The notes beneath the pieces are model-generated. The model saw only the letters and a program-made list of their open reading frames with translations, was not told the origin of the DNA and made no database searches. From the NCBI RefSeq assembly GCF_000981805.1, contig NZ_CP011132.1, positions 3,658,001-3,722,000 of the forward strand: 64,000 nt of DNA, written 5' to 3'. Shown one piece after another: positions 7,355-16,423 of this stretch; position 1 is the stretch's first letter; each line of letters begins with the position of its first letter. This stretch comes from Citrobacter amalonaticus Y19 (GTDB taxonomy: Bacteria; Pseudomonadota; Gammaproteobacteria; Enterobacterales; Enterobacteriaceae). A program made the position numbers and the translations under genes.

Positions 7355-7819
7355 ATGGCGCGGATAATCGGATTTCTGATGACAATACTGATGCTGTGCG
7401 GTTGCATAACGCCCAGGCAGCCCGCCACTCTGCCGCCACAACCCAAAACGCCACCCACCCCGGAAGTGGTGCGTTACGATCGCTATCTGCTGATTAACAC
7501 CCGTCCGGATGAAGCCCAGCGCAATCCGCTGCACCAGATTATCAACATCAGCCTCCCGCCAAATCTGAAACTCACCGTGGGCGATGCATTTATCTGGCTG
7601 CTAAAACAGAGTGGCTACCGGCTTTGCAGCAATGACCGTCCAACAGAGTTTCTGGCAGGTAAACCGCTGCCGCTCTCGCAATATCGGCTCGGTCCGCTAC
7701 GACTGGAAGACGCAATGAACATACTGGCAGGGCCAGGCTGGCAAACGCAGACCGATACGCTTAACCGTGAAATCTGTTTTCGCCTGGACACGCCGGGCAC
7801 AGGAGCCAGCCATGGGTAA
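7355..7819 (+). CDS. pilL: PilL N-terminal-type lipoprotein (TIGR03748), first gene of the conjugation operon
   Basis: This 154-residue precursor has a short signal sequence ending at a lipobox-like LCGC, so it is probably a lipoprotein. It contains the family block RYDRYLLINTRPDEAQRNPL at about residues 35-54 and GDAFIWLLKQSGY near residue 75, typical of the PilL N-terminal family of PFGI-1-type ICEs. The start used puts ATG 42 codons inside a longer frame, right before the signal peptide. It overlaps the next gene by eight bases and begins a run of overlapping transfer genes. In this family PilL belongs to the pilus assembly side of the T4SS. Confidence 0.8.
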   Translation: MARIIGFLMTILMLCGCITPRQPATLPPQPKTPPTPEVVRYDRYLLINTRPDEAQRNPLHQIINISLPPNLKLTVGDAFIWLLKQSGYRLCSNDRPTEFLAGKPLPLSQYRLGPLRLEDAMNILAGPGWQTQTDTLNREICFRLDTPGTGASHG

Positions 7820-8417
7820 ACGTCGGACTTATCTGGTTGCAGCCTGCATTCTGGTGCTGATAGCCGCAGCGACATTCTGGCTCGTCAGCCACCTGAACCA
7901 CCTGGCGCTGGTACAACAACAAACACAACACCAGATAGCGCAGTTGCGCGACCTGTCACAGCAACATAACGATGACGGCGAGCTTCAGGCCGCAGTGAAA
8001 AATATCAACACGCGCACCGAAACCCTGACCCGGCAACTTACTGATGCCTGCGCAGAACAAGAGCAGAAATTCAAATCACTCAACGAACAACTCAGCGCCC
8101 AGGAAAACCGCATCCAGACCCTGAGTAGCGATTATCAACACCTGCAGCAACAGTTCGCCACGCGCAGCCGCGCCACGGCCAAAGCCCACTCACCACGCCC
8201 CAGGGCCGCAACGGCCCCTTTTTCCCTGATGGGAACAGAATTTCGTGCCGGGCAGCCGTTCGCCGTGATTGCGCCTCCCGGTTATCACTCGTTTGCACAA
8301 CTGCAACTTGTGGCTCCCGGTGACAATGTGCAGGGCTGGCAATTGCAACAACTGGACGGAGGCCATGCCACCTTCAGTAAAAACGGCCAGCGCCTGACGC
8401 TCAATAGCGGAGGATAG
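7812..8417 (+). CDS. ICE membrane-anchored coiled-coil protein
   Basis: This 201-residue protein has one N-terminal membrane segment (about residues 7-25). A long Gln/Glu-rich coiled coil follows to about residue 115, then a basic Pro/Ala linker and a compact C-terminal domain. It is probably a periplasm-facing bitopic protein. Its place between pilL and the PFL_4693-family gene points to a pilus or envelope-spanning role, as with PilO-like scaffolds. I do not recognise a named family with confidence. The start overlaps the pilL stop (ATGGGTAA). Confidence 0.6.
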   Translation: MGKRRTYLVAACILVLIAAATFWLVSHLNHLALVQQQTQHQIAQLRDLSQQHNDDGELQAAVKNINTRTETLTRQLTDACAEQEQKFKSLNEQLSAQENRIQTLSSDYQHLQQQFATRSRATAKAHSPRPRAATAPFSLMGTEFRAGQPFAVIAPPGYHSFAQLQLVAPGDNVQGWQLQQLDGGHATFSKNGQRLTLNSGG

Positions 8418-8423
8418 ACACCA

Positions 8424-9077
8424 GTGCGCAGATATATATTGGCTCTTTTAGCTCTGCCCACCGCAATCTGTGCCAGCCCGCAGCAAACCCATATTGAAGA
8501 GCAAAACATTACCCACACACAGGCACAGCAGTGGGGGTTAACCGACACTGAATGGCAGCATTACCAGCAACTGCATCAGGGTGAGCGTGGCCTCTGGTCG
8601 CCGGGACTCGATCCCCTCACCACGCTGGGCGTTGAAGCCAACAACGATACCGAACGCCAGCGCTATGCAGAACTACTGGCCCGTAAGGAGCATCAACGTG
8701 TAGAAAAAGAGCTGGCGTTTCAGCGGGCTTACAATTCAGCCTGGAAACAACTTTACCCATCGCTGACGCCCGTTCGTAGCATCAGCCAGCCACGGCTGGC
8801 GCTGTTCGTCAGTGAACAATGCCCGGCCTGCGAGACGCTGGCGCAAAAACTCATCAATAACGACAGGGCGCTGGATATCTGGCTGGTCAACAGCCATAAC
8901 GATGATGCCAACCTGCAACGCTGGGCACAGCGCCAGCATATTGATATGCGCAAGGTCGAACGCCGACAGATTACGCTTAACCATGATGGTGGCCGCTGGC
9001 AACGCATGGGTGGCACCTCGCTGCCGTTGCTGCTGGAACAACAGGGGGAGCAATGGCATCCCGTTGTTGCACCCTGA
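8424..9077 (+). CDS. ICE protein of the PFL_4693 family (TIGR03759) with a CPAC thioredoxin-like motif
   Basis: This 217-residue exported protein starts with GTG after AGGA. It has a signal peptide (about residues 1-17) and the family hallmark WGLTDTEWQHYQQL with GLWSPGLDPLTTLG at about residues 37-69. Near residue 133 it has CPAC, the CxxC pair of thioredoxin/DsbC-type proteins. It may assist disulfide formation or isomerisation of cysteine-rich pilus components such as the PFL_4710/4711 relatives in this operon; that role is inference. It overlaps the following transglycosylase gene by 25 bases. Confidence 0.8.
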   Translation: MRRYILALLALPTAICASPQQTHIEEQNITHTQAQQWGLTDTEWQHYQQLHQGERGLWSPGLDPLTTLGVEANNDTERQRYAELLARKEHQRVEKELAFQRAYNSAWKQLYPSLTPVRSISQPRLALFVSEQCPACETLAQKLINNDRALDIWLVNSHNDDANLQRWAQRQHIDMRKVERRQITLNHDGGRWQRMGGTSLPLLLEQQGEQWHPVVAP

Positions 9078-9586
9078 TAGGCGGTATCTGGTTCAGCGGT
9101 TATGTCTTCGCCGTTCCACCGTTATATGAGCAAATTGCAAAGCAGCAGCAGGTTCCGGCAGAACTACTCTACGCCGTGGCCCGCACCGAAAGCGGCACCC
9201 GACTGCCGCAAGGGCTGCATCCGTGGCCATGGACGCTTAATGTCGCCGGAACTGGCTACCGCTATGTCAGCCAGGAGGCGGCCTGTCGGGCATTAATGGA
9301 TTTCGCCCACAGCCGCAGTCTGAAACACATCGATGCCGGGCTGGGACAGATAAACCTCGGCTGGAACGGCCAGTGGTTTGGCTCCCTGTGTGCCAGCTTC
9401 GATCCGTCTGTCAACCTCACCGTTACTGCCCTGCTGTTGCGCCAGTACTACAATGCCGCGCCCGGAAGCTGGCTGGATGCCGCCGCCCGCTATCACCATC
9501 CTGCCGGAGGCAAACCCGCAGCCGACTACCGTCAAAAAATCAGCCTGCAAATCCGCTTACTCTCCCGGTCAGGAACATCGCCATGA
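9053..9586 (+). CDS. Lytic transglycosylase of the transfer apparatus
   Basis: This 177-residue exported protein has a signal peptide (about residues 1-20) and an SLT-type domain. The catalytic glutamate is in ARTESG (Glu46), followed by GLGQINLGWN near residue 96 and a terminal segment with AARYHHPAGG. Such enzymes cut peptidoglycan locally so the secretion channel can cross the wall. It overlaps the genes on both sides (25 bases upstream, ATGA downstream). It corresponds to the VirB1-like position in other T4SS. Confidence 0.85.
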   Translation: MASRCCTLIGGIWFSGYVFAVPPLYEQIAKQQQVPAELLYAVARTESGTRLPQGLHPWPWTLNVAGTGYRYVSQEAACRALMDFAHSRSLKHIDAGLGQINLGWNGQWFGSLCASFDPSVNLTVTALLLRQYYNAAPGSWLDAAARYHHPAGGKPAADYRQKISLQIRLLSRSGTSP

Positions 9587-9990
9587 AATATCTGGGTCTG
9601 GTCATATTACTGTACAGTGCCACGGTTTCTGCCACGCCGTCAGTTCCCATGCTGGCGCTCGATGAGTCCCGTTTACTGCCGGTTGTCACCCATGCCCTTC
9701 ATCCGGGCCAGCAGCCCCGACTGGCGCTTAGCCTGCCGGGCATGACGCCGCTGTTTTTGATGGGTGACGATCCGCAATCCACAGAATGGCTGCGCCAGCA
9801 GCGTGAAACCTTAAAGACCCTGAAAGCGACCGGACTGGTGATCAACGTCGCTACACTGGCGCGGCTGAATGCGCTTCGTGCCATCGCCCCGGAACTGACA
9901 CTGCTGCCCGTCAGCGCCGATGACATGGCGAAACACCTGCCGATCAGCGCTTATCCGGTGCTAATCACCGACAAGGGGCTGGCGCAATGA
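9583..9990 (+). CDS. ICE protein of the PFL_4695 family (TIGR03765)
   Basis: This 135-residue protein begins with a signal peptide (KYLGLVILLYSATVSA). It has the family segment GMTPLFLMGDDPQSTEWL in the middle and ends in PVLITDKGL. It is probably periplasmic. Both ends share ATGA overlaps with neighbours, placing it firmly in the operon just before traD. Function within the transfer machine is not defined. A longer in-frame extension upstream was rejected because it reads through the transglycosylase gene without a signal peptide. Confidence 0.8.
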   Translation: MKYLGLVILLYSATVSATPSVPMLALDESRLLPVVTHALHPGQQPRLALSLPGMTPLFLMGDDPQSTEWLRQQRETLKTLKATGLVINVATLARLNALRAIAPELTLLPVSADDMAKHLPISAYPVLITDKGLAQ

Positions 9991-12038
9991 GCAGTTCAGC
10001 GCGGCTGGATTTTATCCTGCGCCCGGCGGTGGAGCTTTACAGCGCCAGCGCAGCCCTGCTGGCCGCACTGCTTTGCGCGGTTGAGCCACAGGCTTTGCTG
10101 CTTTCCCCATCCGCTGGCGGACTGCTGGCAATCTCACTGCTTGCGCTGAGCTTTTTACGGCTGCGGCAGGGATTACGCATCCTGCGCTTTCGCCACCGCG
10201 TGCGTCATCTTCCGCTCTGGACACTCCCGGCCAGCCGCATCCCTCTGCTACCCGACGCCTTGTTTCTCGGGCGCGGCTTTCGCTGGCTGCCCACGCATAC
10301 CCAGCGGCTGTATCTGTGCCGTCTGCCGCAATGTGAACACTGGCTACGAACGAGCGGCTCTTCTGCCAGCGGCGGTGATCCATTGCTGCACGGCGTGGAG
10401 CTGCGTGAAGGACCTGTCACGCTGCCGCTGCGCGACCGTCCGGGGCATACGCTGGTGCTTGGCACTACCCGTGTCGGTAAAACCCGGCTGGCAGAACTGT
10501 TGATCGCCCAGGATATTCACCGTGGCGATACGGTGATCGTTTTCGACCCGAAGGGTGATGCTGACCTGCTGCGCCGAGTCTGGGCAGAGGCACACCGCAG
10601 CGGGCGGGAAAGCGTCTTTTGGTTATTTCATCTCGGCTGGCCGGAGATCTCCGCTCGCTACAATGCTGTAGGGCGTTTTGGCCGTATCTCGGAAGTGGCC
10701 AGCCGCATCGCCGGGCAACTCTCCACCGAAGGCAATTCCGCCGCCTTCCGCGAGTTCGCCTGGCGCTTCGTCAACATCATCACCCGCGCCCTGGTGGCGC
10801 TGGGCCAGCGCCCGGACTATGCCCGTATCGCCCGTCACGTCATCAACATCGACGAACTGTTCATCGACTACGCCCGCGTCTTTCTGCCGGGCTATGACCG
10901 TCAGGCATGGGACAACGTGGTCCGTATTGCCGGTGGCATCACCGAAAAAAACACTCCGCGCAACCTTCAGGGGCGAGACAGCTATGTTGTCGCGCTGGAG
11001 CAGTATCTCACTACCATCAGATTGCATGATCCGATCCTCGACGGCCTGCGCTCTGCCGTTCGCTACGATAAAACCTATTTCGATAAAATCGTTGCCTCAC
11101 TGCTGCCGCTACTGGAAAAACTGACCACCGGGAAAATCGCCCAGTTGCTGGCCCCGGACTATGGCGACCTCAACGATCCACGCCCGGTATTTGACTGGCA
11201 ACAGGCCATCCGTCAACGGGCGATTGTCTACGTTGGACTGGACGCGCTGTCTGACACGGAAATTGCTGCCGCTGTCGGCAACTCAATGTTTGCCGATCTG
11301 GTCAGCGTCGCCGGGCATATCTACAAACACGGCGTAATGGACGGTTTACCGCAGACGGAAGAGAAAGCGGCCATCAATCTGCACTGCGACGAGTTCAGCG
11401 AATTGATGGGCGATGAGTTTATCCCCCTTATTAATAAAGGCGGCGGCGCAGGCATACAGGTCACAGCCTACACCCAGACACTCTCCGATATCGAAGCCCA
11501 TATCGGCGACCGCGCCAAAGCGGGTCAGGTGGTCGGCAACTTCAACAGTCTGATCATGATGCGGGTACGGGAAACCGCCACCGCCGAACTGCTGACCAAA
11601 CAACTGCCGCAGGTGAATGTGCTCAGCAACAGCGTCAGTTCCGGCGTCACCGACAGCGCCGACGCCCAGGGGGGTATTCGTTTTTCCAGCAACACGCAGG
11701 ATCGGGTGAACAGCGAGCAGGTGCCGTTGCTGGAACCTGCGTCACTGGTTCAACTGCCGAAGGGCCAGGCGTTCGCCCTACTGGAAGGCGGGCAGATCTG
11801 GAAACTACGCATTCCTCTGCCGGATACTGTTCATGACCCACTGATGCCGGAAAACATCGCCCAAATCACCCGCTACATGGAAAACCAATATGGTAATGCC
11901 CCCGTGTGGTGGAAGCGCCCTGCAGAGGTTGCAACAGAAAAAAATGACCTTATTACATGGCTGAATGACAGCTGCACGCAATCAACGGAGGAAACCACTG
12001 ATGACACCCCGGACCCGCCGACAGCTCGTGAGCGTTGA
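9987..12038 (+). CDS. traD: Type IV coupling protein TraD
   Basis: This 683-residue inner-membrane ATPase of the SXT/PFGI TraD type (TIGR03743) links the relaxosome to the channel. Two hydrophobic stretches lie at about residues 18-35 and 43-57. The Walker A motif is GTTRVGKT at 159-166, and the Walker B region has INLHCDEFSEL near residue 465. The C-terminal tail is polar and ends inside the next gene's start. Length is normal and I see no break in the frame. It would feed relaxase-bound single-stranded DNA into the T4SS. Confidence 0.92.
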   Translation: MSSSARLDFILRPAVELYSASAALLAALLCAVEPQALLLSPSAGGLLAISLLALSFLRLRQGLRILRFRHRVRHLPLWTLPASRIPLLPDALFLGRGFRWLPTHTQRLYLCRLPQCEHWLRTSGSSASGGDPLLHGVELREGPVTLPLRDRPGHTLVLGTTRVGKTRLAELLIAQDIHRGDTVIVFDPKGDADLLRRVWAEAHRSGRESVFWLFHLGWPEISARYNAVGRFGRISEVASRIAGQLSTEGNSAAFREFAWRFVNIITRALVALGQRPDYARIARHVINIDELFIDYARVFLPGYDRQAWDNVVRIAGGITEKNTPRNLQGRDSYVVALEQYLTTIRLHDPILDGLRSAVRYDKTYFDKIVASLLPLLEKLTTGKIAQLLAPDYGDLNDPRPVFDWQQAIRQRAIVYVGLDALSDTEIAAAVGNSMFADLVSVAGHIYKHGVMDGLPQTEEKAAINLHCDEFSELMGDEFIPLINKGGGAGIQVTAYTQTLSDIEAHIGDRAKAGQVVGNFNSLIMMRVRETATAELLTKQLPQVNVLSNSVSSGVTDSADAQGGIRFSSNTQDRVNSEQVPLLEPASLVQLPKGQAFALLEGGQIWKLRIPLPDTVHDPLMPENIAQITRYMENQYGNAPVWWKRPAEVATEKNDLITWLNDSCTQSTEETTDDTPDPPTARER

Positions 12039-12267
12039 AGTGATATGTCCTGCCCAGACGCTACCGCTTCCTCTGCAACAGGCGGTGGATGCACTGACAC
12101 AGGGAGAAACGCCCGACCAGATTATCGCCCGGATGAATTTGCAGGGCTTTCAGGCATGGCGCGAAGATATGCCACCGCAGGATGACCACGATATTTTTCA
12201 GATACGGCTCGATGAAGCCCATCAGGCACGCTTCCTCTGCCGCTACGTCACCCTACCACTGCACTGA
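12001..12267 (+). CDS. Small ICE protein after traD, unknown function
   Basis: This 88-residue soluble protein has a GGAGGAAACC ribosome site before the MTPRTRRQ start, which lies within the last 38 bases of traD. It overlaps the next gene as TGATG. It has a basic start and then an acidic helical region (ALTQGETPDQIIARM). Proteins of this size follow traD in related ICEs, but I cannot assign a function. Confidence 0.65.
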   Translation: MTPRTRRQLVSVEVICPAQTLPLPLQQAVDALTQGETPDQIIARMNLQGFQAWREDMPPQDDHDIFQIRLDEAHQARFLCRYVTLPLH

Positions 12268-12947
12268 TGCCTGAACATTCACCCCCCCCAGTACGCCGTC
12301 CCGGCCTTCTCGGCTGGATCGCATTACTGCCCGGTATGCTGGCCGGTTTTTTCCTCGGCGCATGGGTGCTGGCGATTGTACTGGAATGGCTGGGGGATGC
12401 GTTTTTCTGGCGGAACGCCTGCGCCAGCCACAGTGAACAGGTATTGCAGGCGACATGGCAATGGTGGAAAGCGTTTGCTGGCGCACCAGTGTGGCTGGTG
12501 CATGATCTGACGCTTATCGGCGATACGTTGCAGCAAGGGATTGCAGTGCTGGTTCATTCGCTCAACGAGCAACGTGGGATGTTCTGCACGGAAACCGTCA
12601 CTGCAGTGATCCGCTGCGCATTACTGTCTGCAGCCAACGTCACCCTCACCTTTCTGCTGCGGCTGGCAATTCTGTTGCAGGCGCTGTCGCTGTTTGTGCT
12701 CACCGTTACCATTGGCCTTATCGACGGGCTGGTCAGGCGCGACTTACGACGATTCGGCGCAGGCCATGAGTCCGGGTTTGTGTATCACCATGCCAGACGT
12801 ATGATTTCATCCTGCTTGATAGCAACGGGACTAATGTGGCTGGCGGCGCCTATTTTTCTTGTACCAGAGTATGTGTTGATACCAGGAGCTATTCTGATTG
12901 GGCTAGCGGTATCGGTGTCGAGTGGGGCTTTCAAAAAGTATATATGA
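12267..12947 (+). CDS. ICE inner-membrane protein of the PFL_4697 family (TIGR03747)
   Basis: This 226-residue protein has about four membrane segments (near residues 13-36, 105-125, 130-155 and 185-215) and conserved family features, including the RRDLRRFGAGHESGF loop and YHHARR. It would be an inner-membrane part of the transfer apparatus. The start overlaps the stop of the preceding gene. Immediately after its stop the backbone is interrupted by a reversed AT-rich gene before the RAQPRD gene resumes the conserved order. Confidence 0.82.
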   Translation: MPEHSPPPVRRPGLLGWIALLPGMLAGFFLGAWVLAIVLEWLGDAFFWRNACASHSEQVLQATWQWWKAFAGAPVWLVHDLTLIGDTLQQGIAVLVHSLNEQRGMFCTETVTAVIRCALLSAANVTLTFLLRLAILLQALSLFVLTVTIGLIDGLVRRDLRRFGAGHESGFVYHHARRMISSCLIATGLMWLAAPIFLVPEYVLIPGAILIGLAVSVSSGAFKKYI

Positions 12948-12966
12948 TCGCCCCCTCATCAATAAA

Positions 12967-13629
12967 TCATTCAGATGGGTTATTATATTGGGCCTGTAGT
13001 AGATTATTTAATAACTTACATTCCTCAGGGCGGGGAATCAACTTCGCAAAAGCAATAAAGAACAGGAACAAAATTGCAGCAACAAAGTATAATACTAAGT
13101 GCCCCCAAACAGGAATTTGCTCATGCCTGTATATAGACAGAACCAAAGACAAAACAGCAAGTAATAAAAACTGCAATGAGAACCAGCCATAAATGGCGTT
13201 CTCAACCCAAAAAGAGAATCCTTTCTTAAATATAAGAGTTCCTTTTTCAATCATTAAAAAGGACTTGAATTTCTTGAAAAAGTCAACCGGTATTGAATCC
13301 CTATTTTCTACTAATAGCGGCAAAATAATTTTTTGTCTGCCAACATCCGCAATACCCGTCATGCGATACCCAATTATCCTTGTAATTTCATCTTCTACAC
13401 AAATGTTGACCTCATCCGATAGTTTGTGACTATCCAATAAATGCTGCAATTCATTTAATTTAGAGTTCCTGACCTCATTAACAAATTCGATAATTCCTCG
13501 TATTTTCCAGATAACAAGAGCCAATGGTCCTGCAATAAAAATAAAGAGAAGAATTTGTTTTATCTGCAATGCTCCACTTGCCACAGCAGCAGTGATCCAT
13601 CCATTCACGATATCCAGTATTTTATCCAT
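12967..13629 (-). CDS. Reversed membrane-protein gene inserted in the transfer operon
   Basis: This 220-residue protein is read against the operon. It has a hydrophobic segment at about residues 25-43, and two more at about 170-190 and 195-215, with a charged soluble middle. No family is recognised. It is clearly richer in A and T than the conjugation genes on both sides. The position splits a gene order (PFL_4697 to RAQPRD) normally contiguous in this ICE group. Exclusion, immunity or anti-phage functions are reasonable for such a lone membrane cargo gene, but this is inference only. Confidence 0.6.
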   Translation of the reverse strand: MDKILDIVNGWITAAVASGALQIKQILLFIFIAGPLALVIWKIRGIIEFVNEVRNSKLNELQHLLDSHKLSDEVNICVEDEITRIIGYRMTGIADVGRQKIILPLLVENRDSIPVDFFKKFKSFLMIEKGTLIFKKGFSFWVENAIYGWFSLQFLLLAVLSLVLSIYRHEQIPVWGHLVLYFVAAILFLFFIAFAKLIPRPEECKLLNNLLQAQYNNPSE

Positions 13630-13772
13630 AACCTATCCCCAAAAATTGAAACTGTATATGAGGATAAAACAGCACAACATAAACCTGGTAATCGTATTTT
13701 CAATTTCAGGCTGAAATCCACTTGCTGAAGGCTCATGGTACTCAACAAACCTGAGCCAATAAAAAGCAGCTT

Positions 13773-14084
13773 ATGCAAGTAATCACGACACTTTTCGTCA
13801 GCCTTTTGATAGCCTGTCCGGTCTTCGCCGCCCCCCTCACCGAGCGCGAAGAGCTAACCCTGTCTCTCAACCAACTTAGCCAAATAGAAGCCTCGCTCCA
13901 GCGTGCGCAGCAAAGCGCCAGAACCAGCATCAACGAGCGGTACTACTTCGATTACCCGCGTATCCACGCAGATATCACCACCCTGCGTAGCGGGATTACA
14001 CATTACCTGACACCCGTCCGCGCCCAGCCACGCGACATGACAGCGCTGGCCGGGCAGTACCGTGAAGAGAAAACCACGCCATGA
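13773..14084 (+). CDS. RAQPRD-family ICE protein (TIGR01690)
   Basis: This 103-residue exported protein has a signal peptide (about residues 1-19) and the diagnostic RAQPRD motif near residue 85. These small periplasmic proteins are found only in ICE transfer regions of this group. The gene resumes the operon after the reversed insert, and its end overlaps the next gene (ATGA). Confidence 0.88.
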   Translation: MQVITTLFVSLLIACPVFAAPLTEREELTLSLNQLSQIEASLQRAQQSARTSINERYYFDYPRIHADITTLRSGITHYLTPVRAQPRDMTALAGQYREEKTTP

Positions 14085-14314
14085 CCCCTGAACAAATCAG
14101 CGCCTTCCAGGCCGCCAGCCTTGTGAAGCCCGATGCTGTCAGCTTGGCGATGCTCGGCCTGTTCAGCGCGTTCCTGCTGCTTTGGGTGGCCTGGGCGTTG
14201 AATGATGCTTACCGGGGCGTGGCAACTGCGCGGATAACCTGGCGGGCGCTGGGCAGTATCGGCGGGAGAACCATCTTACTGCTGCTGGTCAGTTTCTGGC
14301 TGGTACTGAGCTAG
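14081..14314 (+). CDS. ICE protein of the PFL_4701 family (TIGR03758)
   Basis: This 77-residue membrane protein has two hydrophobic segments (about residues 23-42 and 56-75) and the family start MTPEQISAFQAAS. It is a small inner-membrane part of the T4SS core. It overlaps the RAQPRD gene and is followed 17 bases later by the pilin-like gene. Confidence 0.83.
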   Translation: MTPEQISAFQAASLVKPDAVSLAMLGLFSAFLLLWVAWALNDAYRGVATARITWRALGSIGGRTILLLLVSFWLVLS

Positions 14315-14331
14315 TCGCTTCAGGAGGTGAA

Positions 14332-14658
14332 ATGAAAAAGCGCATTATCAAAGGGTTGCTGTGGTTCCCCGCTCTGCCTGCATACGCCGATCTACCGGAA
14401 ATGGAAGATCCCTCACGCGGTCAGGGAGACGGTATTATGGAAACGCTGCAAAACTATGGCTATGACATTGTGATCCTGATGACGCTGGGCATCTGCGCCG
14501 TGGGTTTTCTGGTCGTCGCCAACAACTGCATCTCCACCTATTCCGAAATCCAGACCGGGCGCAAGCAGTGGAAGGATTTAGGCTCGATGGCGGGCGTCGG
14601 CGCGGTATTGCTGGTGATCACTATCTGGTTGCTCAACCAGGCCTCGGACATCCTGTAA
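14332..14658 (+). CDS. Pilin-like ICE protein of the PFL_4702 family (TIGR03745)
   Basis: This 108-residue protein has an AGGAGG ribosome site, an N-terminal export signal ending near AYA-D, and two membrane segments (about residues 49-68 and 86-104). The size and two-helix layout resemble VirB2/TraA-type pilins, and it holds that position in the operon. It probably forms the conjugative pilus or channel subunit. The signal peptide is unusual in containing Trp and Pro late in its hydrophobic part. Confidence 0.8.
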   Translation: MKKRIIKGLLWFPALPAYADLPEMEDPSRGQGDGIMETLQNYGYDIVILMTLGICAVGFLVVANNCISTYSEIQTGRKQWKDLGSMAGVGAVLLVITIWLLNQASDIL

Positions 14659-14661
14659 ATC

Positions 14662-15015
14662 ATGAGCACCATCCCCTTTCTCCCTGAACGGCTGAACCGC
14701 GAGCCTGCAGTGTTTCGCGGCCTGACGGTCAGCGAACTGCTGATCGCTCTGCTGAGTGGGCTGGTTATCGGCGCTTTAGCAGGAATACTTCCCGCCGTGC
14801 TGTGGCGAAACTGGAGCTTTATCCCAGGCAGCGCCCTGCCCGGCGGCGCACTGGCGATCCTAAGCGGTGGACGCTGGCTGGCGCGGCTCAAACGTGGGCG
14901 GCCAGAAAGCTGGCTATACCGGGTGCTGGAACTGAAACTGGCCCGCTTTGGCATCGGCGCACAGCGCTTTGTACTAAACGATGGCGTCTGGTCGATTCGC
15001 CGGAGTCGGAGATGA
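14662..15015 (+). CDS. Transfer-region protein of the TIGR03750 family (VirB3/TraL-like)
   Basis: This 117-residue inner-membrane protein has a hydrophobic pair at about residues 27-50 and 60-75. The family features are FLPERLNREPAVFRGLT at the start and a basic C-terminal half. By size and position it corresponds to VirB3/TraL. It shares an ATGA overlap with the VirB8-like gene after it. Confidence 0.82.
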   Translation: MSTIPFLPERLNREPAVFRGLTVSELLIALLSGLVIGALAGILPAVLWRNWSFIPGSALPGGALAILSGGRWLARLKRGRPESWLYRVLELKLARFGIGAQRFVLNDGVWSIRRSRR

Positions 15016-15638
15016 GCACCTTTAAACACGCGCTGGCGGCGCGGGATGCGCATATCCGCACCCTGCATATCGCACTGGTTGCGTTGTTCCTGCTGGCGCT
15101 GGGAATGGGGATCGGCTGGTACAGCGCCCCTCGCCAACTTACCATTTATCTGCCACCTGATTTACGCGCCGCCAGCCAGCGCCCATGGTGGGAAGTGCCC
15201 CCTGCCACGGTATATGCCTTCGCCTTTACGGTATTCCAGCAAATCAATCGTTGGCCGACCAGCGGCGAGACGGATTATCCACATAATCTCAGCGTCCTGC
15301 GGGCCTATCTGACCCCCGGTTGCTACAGCCAGATTGACCAGGAATTCCACCAACGCCAGCAAGACGGCGAACTGCGTGACCGGGTGCGTGGCATCTATGA
15401 AATTCCGGGGCGGGGATTCAGCGACCAACGGGTAAAGATCCTCGATCGCGATAACTGGATCGTCACGCTCGATCTCACCGTCGATGAGTATTATCACTCT
15501 GAACCCGTCAAGCGGGCGATGGTGCGTTACCCGATCAGGGTGCTGCGTTACGACATCGACCAGCAGAAAAATCCGTGGGGGCTGGCGCTGGACTGCTTTT
15601 CCTCTCCACCGCAAAAACTGGAGGCGGCTAAACCATGA
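15012..15638 (+). CDS. VirB8/TraE-like ICE protein of the PFL_4703 family (TIGR03746)
   Basis: This 208-residue bitopic protein has one membrane segment at about residues 20-40 and a periplasmic domain containing the family block FAFTVFQQINRWPTSGE. The start codon lies in the stop of the preceding gene. The layout matches VirB8/TraE assembly factors that hold the inner-membrane complex together. Confidence 0.82.
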   Translation: MSTFKHALAARDAHIRTLHIALVALFLLALGMGIGWYSAPRQLTIYLPPDLRAASQRPWWEVPPATVYAFAFTVFQQINRWPTSGETDYPHNLSVLRAYLTPGCYSQIDQEFHQRQQDGELRDRVRGIYEIPGRGFSDQRVKILDRDNWIVTLDLTVDEYYHSEPVKRAMVRYPIRVLRYDIDQQKNPWGLALDCFSSPPQKLEAAKP

Positions 15639-16423
15639 ACCTCCGTCCGCTGTCGATCATGCTGTTTGCCCTGCCCCTGCACGCTGTCGAACTGGTAACA
15701 TGGGAGCGCATCCCGTTGCCTGTGGAACTCAACATCGGGCAGGAACGCATTGTGTTTGTCGATCGCAATGTACGGGTAGGATATCCCGCAACGCTGGATG
15801 GCAAACTGCGTATTCAGAGCAGCAACAGTACTGTCTACCTGCTGGCCAGTGAACCTTTTGCCACCACCCGACTACAGCTTCAGGACACGGAAAACGGCGA
15901 ACTGATTTTACTGGATGTTTCTGCCAGCAAAGGCGGGCATATCCGCGAGCCACTGCGCATTGTGCGCGAAGAGAAACAGACCACCGACACAAAGCCCGTC
16001 CCTGCACCACAACCTGAACCCTCCACGCCGCTTCCGGTTGCACTGACCCGTTATGCCGCGCAGATGTTGTATGCACCGTTACGCACGGTAGAGCCACTGC
16101 CGGGCGTCCAGCCCGAAGGTGTGCGGCTGGCGAAAACCATCACCACGTTACTGCCTGCGCTTCCTGTCAGCGCCACGCCAGTTAATGGCTGGCGACTGGA
16201 TCAATACCACCTGGCGGCTATTCGCCTGCAAAACAAAAGCGCAACCCGGCTGGAGCTCGATCCACAACAGCTTCAGGGGCGGTTTTACGCTGTCGCCTTC
16301 CAGCACCGCTGGTTGGGGCCTGCGGGCAGTGCGCAAGACACCACCGTGCTCTATCTTATTACCCGTAACCAGCGCACTGAACAGGCCGTGCTGCCGGAAC
16401 CCGCGCCGGAGAAGAAGAAATGA
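15635..16423 (+). CDS. TraK/VirB9-like ICE protein of the PFL_4704 family (TIGR03749)
   Basis: This 262-residue exported protein has a short signal peptide (SIMLFALPLHA) and the family opening VELVTWERIPLPVEL. A beta-rich N-terminal domain is followed by a proline-rich linker at about residues 118-130 and a second beta domain (LEDPQQLQG-like and FQHRWLGP segments). It would be a periplasmic part of the outer-membrane core complex. It overlaps both neighbours. Confidence 0.82.
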   Translation: MNLRPLSIMLFALPLHAVELVTWERIPLPVELNIGQERIVFVDRNVRVGYPATLDGKLRIQSSNSTVYLLASEPFATTRLQLQDTENGELILLDVSASKGGHIREPLRIVREEKQTTDTKPVPAPQPEPSTPLPVALTRYAAQMLYAPLRTVEPLPGVQPEGVRLAKTITTLLPALPVSATPVNGWRLDQYHLAAIRLQNKSATRLELDPQQLQGRFYAVAFQHRWLGPAGSAQDTTVLYLITRNQRTEQAVLPEPAPEKKK

